Source: Devosia nanyangense (GTDB lineage: Bacteria; Pseudomonadota; Alphaproteobacteria; Rhizobiales; Devosiaceae). From it: DNA of 33,783 nt. The position numbers were made by a program, and so were the translations under genes. The notes below the pieces were generated by a model. It was not told where the DNA came from and ran no database searches. It saw only the letters and a program-made list of their open reading frames with translations. The stretch spans positions 1-33,783 of the forward strand of contig JACRAF010000042.1 in NCBI GenBank assembly GCA_016213505.1, read 5' to 3'. Positions 33,089-33,783 of this stretch are shown here, one piece after another (positions within the stretch are counted from its first letter, which is position 1; every line of letters starts with the position of its first letter).

Positions 33089-33783
33089 ATGGCTGTAGAC
33101 GTTACGGGCGTTAGCCGCCGCGCCTACGCCAAATCGCGCGGTATCTCCGAGGCCGTGGTCCGCAAGTACCTCACCCAGGGCAAGCTCAGCGACGCTCTGC
33201 TGCCAGATGGTACATTGGACGCCGAAAAAGCCGATCGGCTCCTCGCCTCCTCGATCACACGAGATCGTGCCCAGCCGGTCGAGCTGAGGGCTGCAAAAGC
33301 TCGACGTCTGCGAGCTCTGGTCCGCCGCCTCGGCGATGACGTGCGGGACCTTGAGAAAAGTCTGGTCCGGGCCGATCGAGTGCGGCCGATCGCAAGTGTG
33401 GTGGGGCTCATCGTCGCCGATAATCTGCGTTCGATCGCCGAGCGCATGGCGCCAATCATAGCTGGGATGAACGGGAAAGATGCGCATCTTGCGCTCCGCA
33501 ACGCTGTGTCTGACGCGCTGGAGATCATCTCTTCCACGATGGTGACTGGAGTGGATGGTGCGCAGATTGCGGAAGAAAAGGAACTTGAGCTCGATGATTT
33601 GCGCGAGCCTCAGCTCCATGCGGTCCAGGCCAATCTCCAGGCCGACAAGCTGGAACTAGGACGCGCCCTTGACCGGGGGATCCTTCGTCGGGTCGCCGAC
33701 GCGGTTGAGGAGCATGAGGAGATGATGGTCGTCTCCAAATCGCTCATCTTGGCGATGCCCGGTCGGGTGGCGCCGTACGCACA
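33089..33783 (+). CDS. Nu1-like phage terminase small subunit (3'-truncated by window)
   Basis: The gene is open from ATG 33089 to the window end: 231 codons with no stop. The first 50 residues read VTGVSRRAYAKSRGISEAVV, KYLTQGKLSDALLPDGTLDAEKAD, a Nu1/MerR-type helix-turn-helix DNA-packaging domain. Then two similar modules follow. One is at about 70-130 (AKARRLRALVRRLGDDVRDL, SLVRADRV, SIAERMAPI). The other is at about 188-230 (QADKLELGRALDRGILRRVADAVE, LAMPGRVAPYA). The latter is the typical terminase small-subunit tail, so the protein seems to have this module twice. GGGGGGA precedes the ATG. The large subunit would be expected just beyond the window. Confidence 0.75.
   Translation, partial: MAVDVTGVSRRAYAKSRGISEAVVRKYLTQGKLSDALLPDGTLDAEKADRLLASSITRDRAQPVELRAAKARRLRALVRRLGDDVRDLEKSLVRADRVRPIASVVGLIVADNLRSIAERMAPIIAGMNGKDAHLALRNAVSDALEIISSTMVTGVDGAQIAEEKELELDDLREPQLHAVQANLQADKLELGRALDRGILRRVADAVEEHEEMMVVSKSLILAMPGRVAPYA

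Larger units (their letters stand above)
21359..33783. mobile_element. Putative tRNA-Ser-associated genomic island (left part)
   Basis: Several features point to an accessory or integrated segment: a tyrosine recombinase right after a tRNA 3' end, frameshifted genes, dispersed direct and inverted repeats, a DUF3489 gene and a phage terminase small-subunit-like gene at the right edge. No right boundary or matching att repeat is visible. The sulfur-acquisition genes inside have the same high GC as the backbone and may be cargo or native. The island could also be two pieces, with the phage-like part starting after 30421. Confidence 0.5.

Noticed and set aside
33046..33099. 17-codon plus-strand frame (MGILGVDWAERGGTAWL) overlapping the terminase start
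   Set aside because: Could be a leader peptide, but it has no conserved feature I can point to; chance is as likely.

Overview
This window is high-GC DNA from an alphaproteobacterium. The gene order of the cell-envelope, proline and translation block, the methyl-accepting chemotaxis protein (MCP) type and the extended L21 tail suggest Hyphomicrobiales, possibly Devosia-like; the genus is an inference. It has two parts: a conserved chromosomal backbone (1-21358) and, to the right of a tRNA-Ser gene with a neighbouring integrase, an accessory region (about 21359-33783) that looks like a genomic island or phage-derived segment.

Backbone, plus strand (1-6985): the 3' end of the F-type ATP synthase operon (atpD fragment, a heptad-repeat hairpin, atpC, terminator). 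A chemosensory group follows: a small secreted sensor-domain-like protein and two related transmembrane MCPs. The first MCP has a short periplasmic domain and a C-terminal DWAEF tail resembling a CheR-docking pentapeptide. The second has a large double-Cache-like domain and no such tail.

Backbone, minus strand (7000-21171): a dense run of genes read right to left. In transcription order these are a gamma-glutamylcyclotransferase-like gene, rplU, rpmA with a terminator, an S51-like protein whose expected nucleophile serine is alanine, two GNAT acetyltransferases, obgE, proB, proA, nadD, rsfS, rlmH, an EnvC-like murein hydrolase activator, a CtpA protease, a divergent polysaccharide deacetylase, rppH and an amino-acid racemase. 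Many adjacent genes overlap by ATGA or TGATG, which indicates translational coupling.

Accessory region: tRNA-Ser(CGA) is followed by a P4-type tyrosine recombinase. Next is a sulfur-scavenging set: an orphan sulfate-binding protein, ssuB, ssuC, ssuA, an FMN reductase and an NtaA/DszA-type flavin monooxygenase, with a divergent FAD/NAD(P)-binding gene that is frameshifted. A near-identical dyad lies before sbp and in the divergent monooxygenase/FAD-gene intergenic region, suggesting one shared sulfur-responsive regulator.

The last 3.4 kb holds a DUF3489 gene, a small frameshifted gene, a perfect 78-bp inverted repeat, two copies of a roughly 235-bp direct repeat (each with a GAAC-N7-GAAC motif like the alphaproteobacterial LexA box), an unknown 138-residue gene and the start of a Nu1-like phage terminase small-subunit gene that runs off the window.
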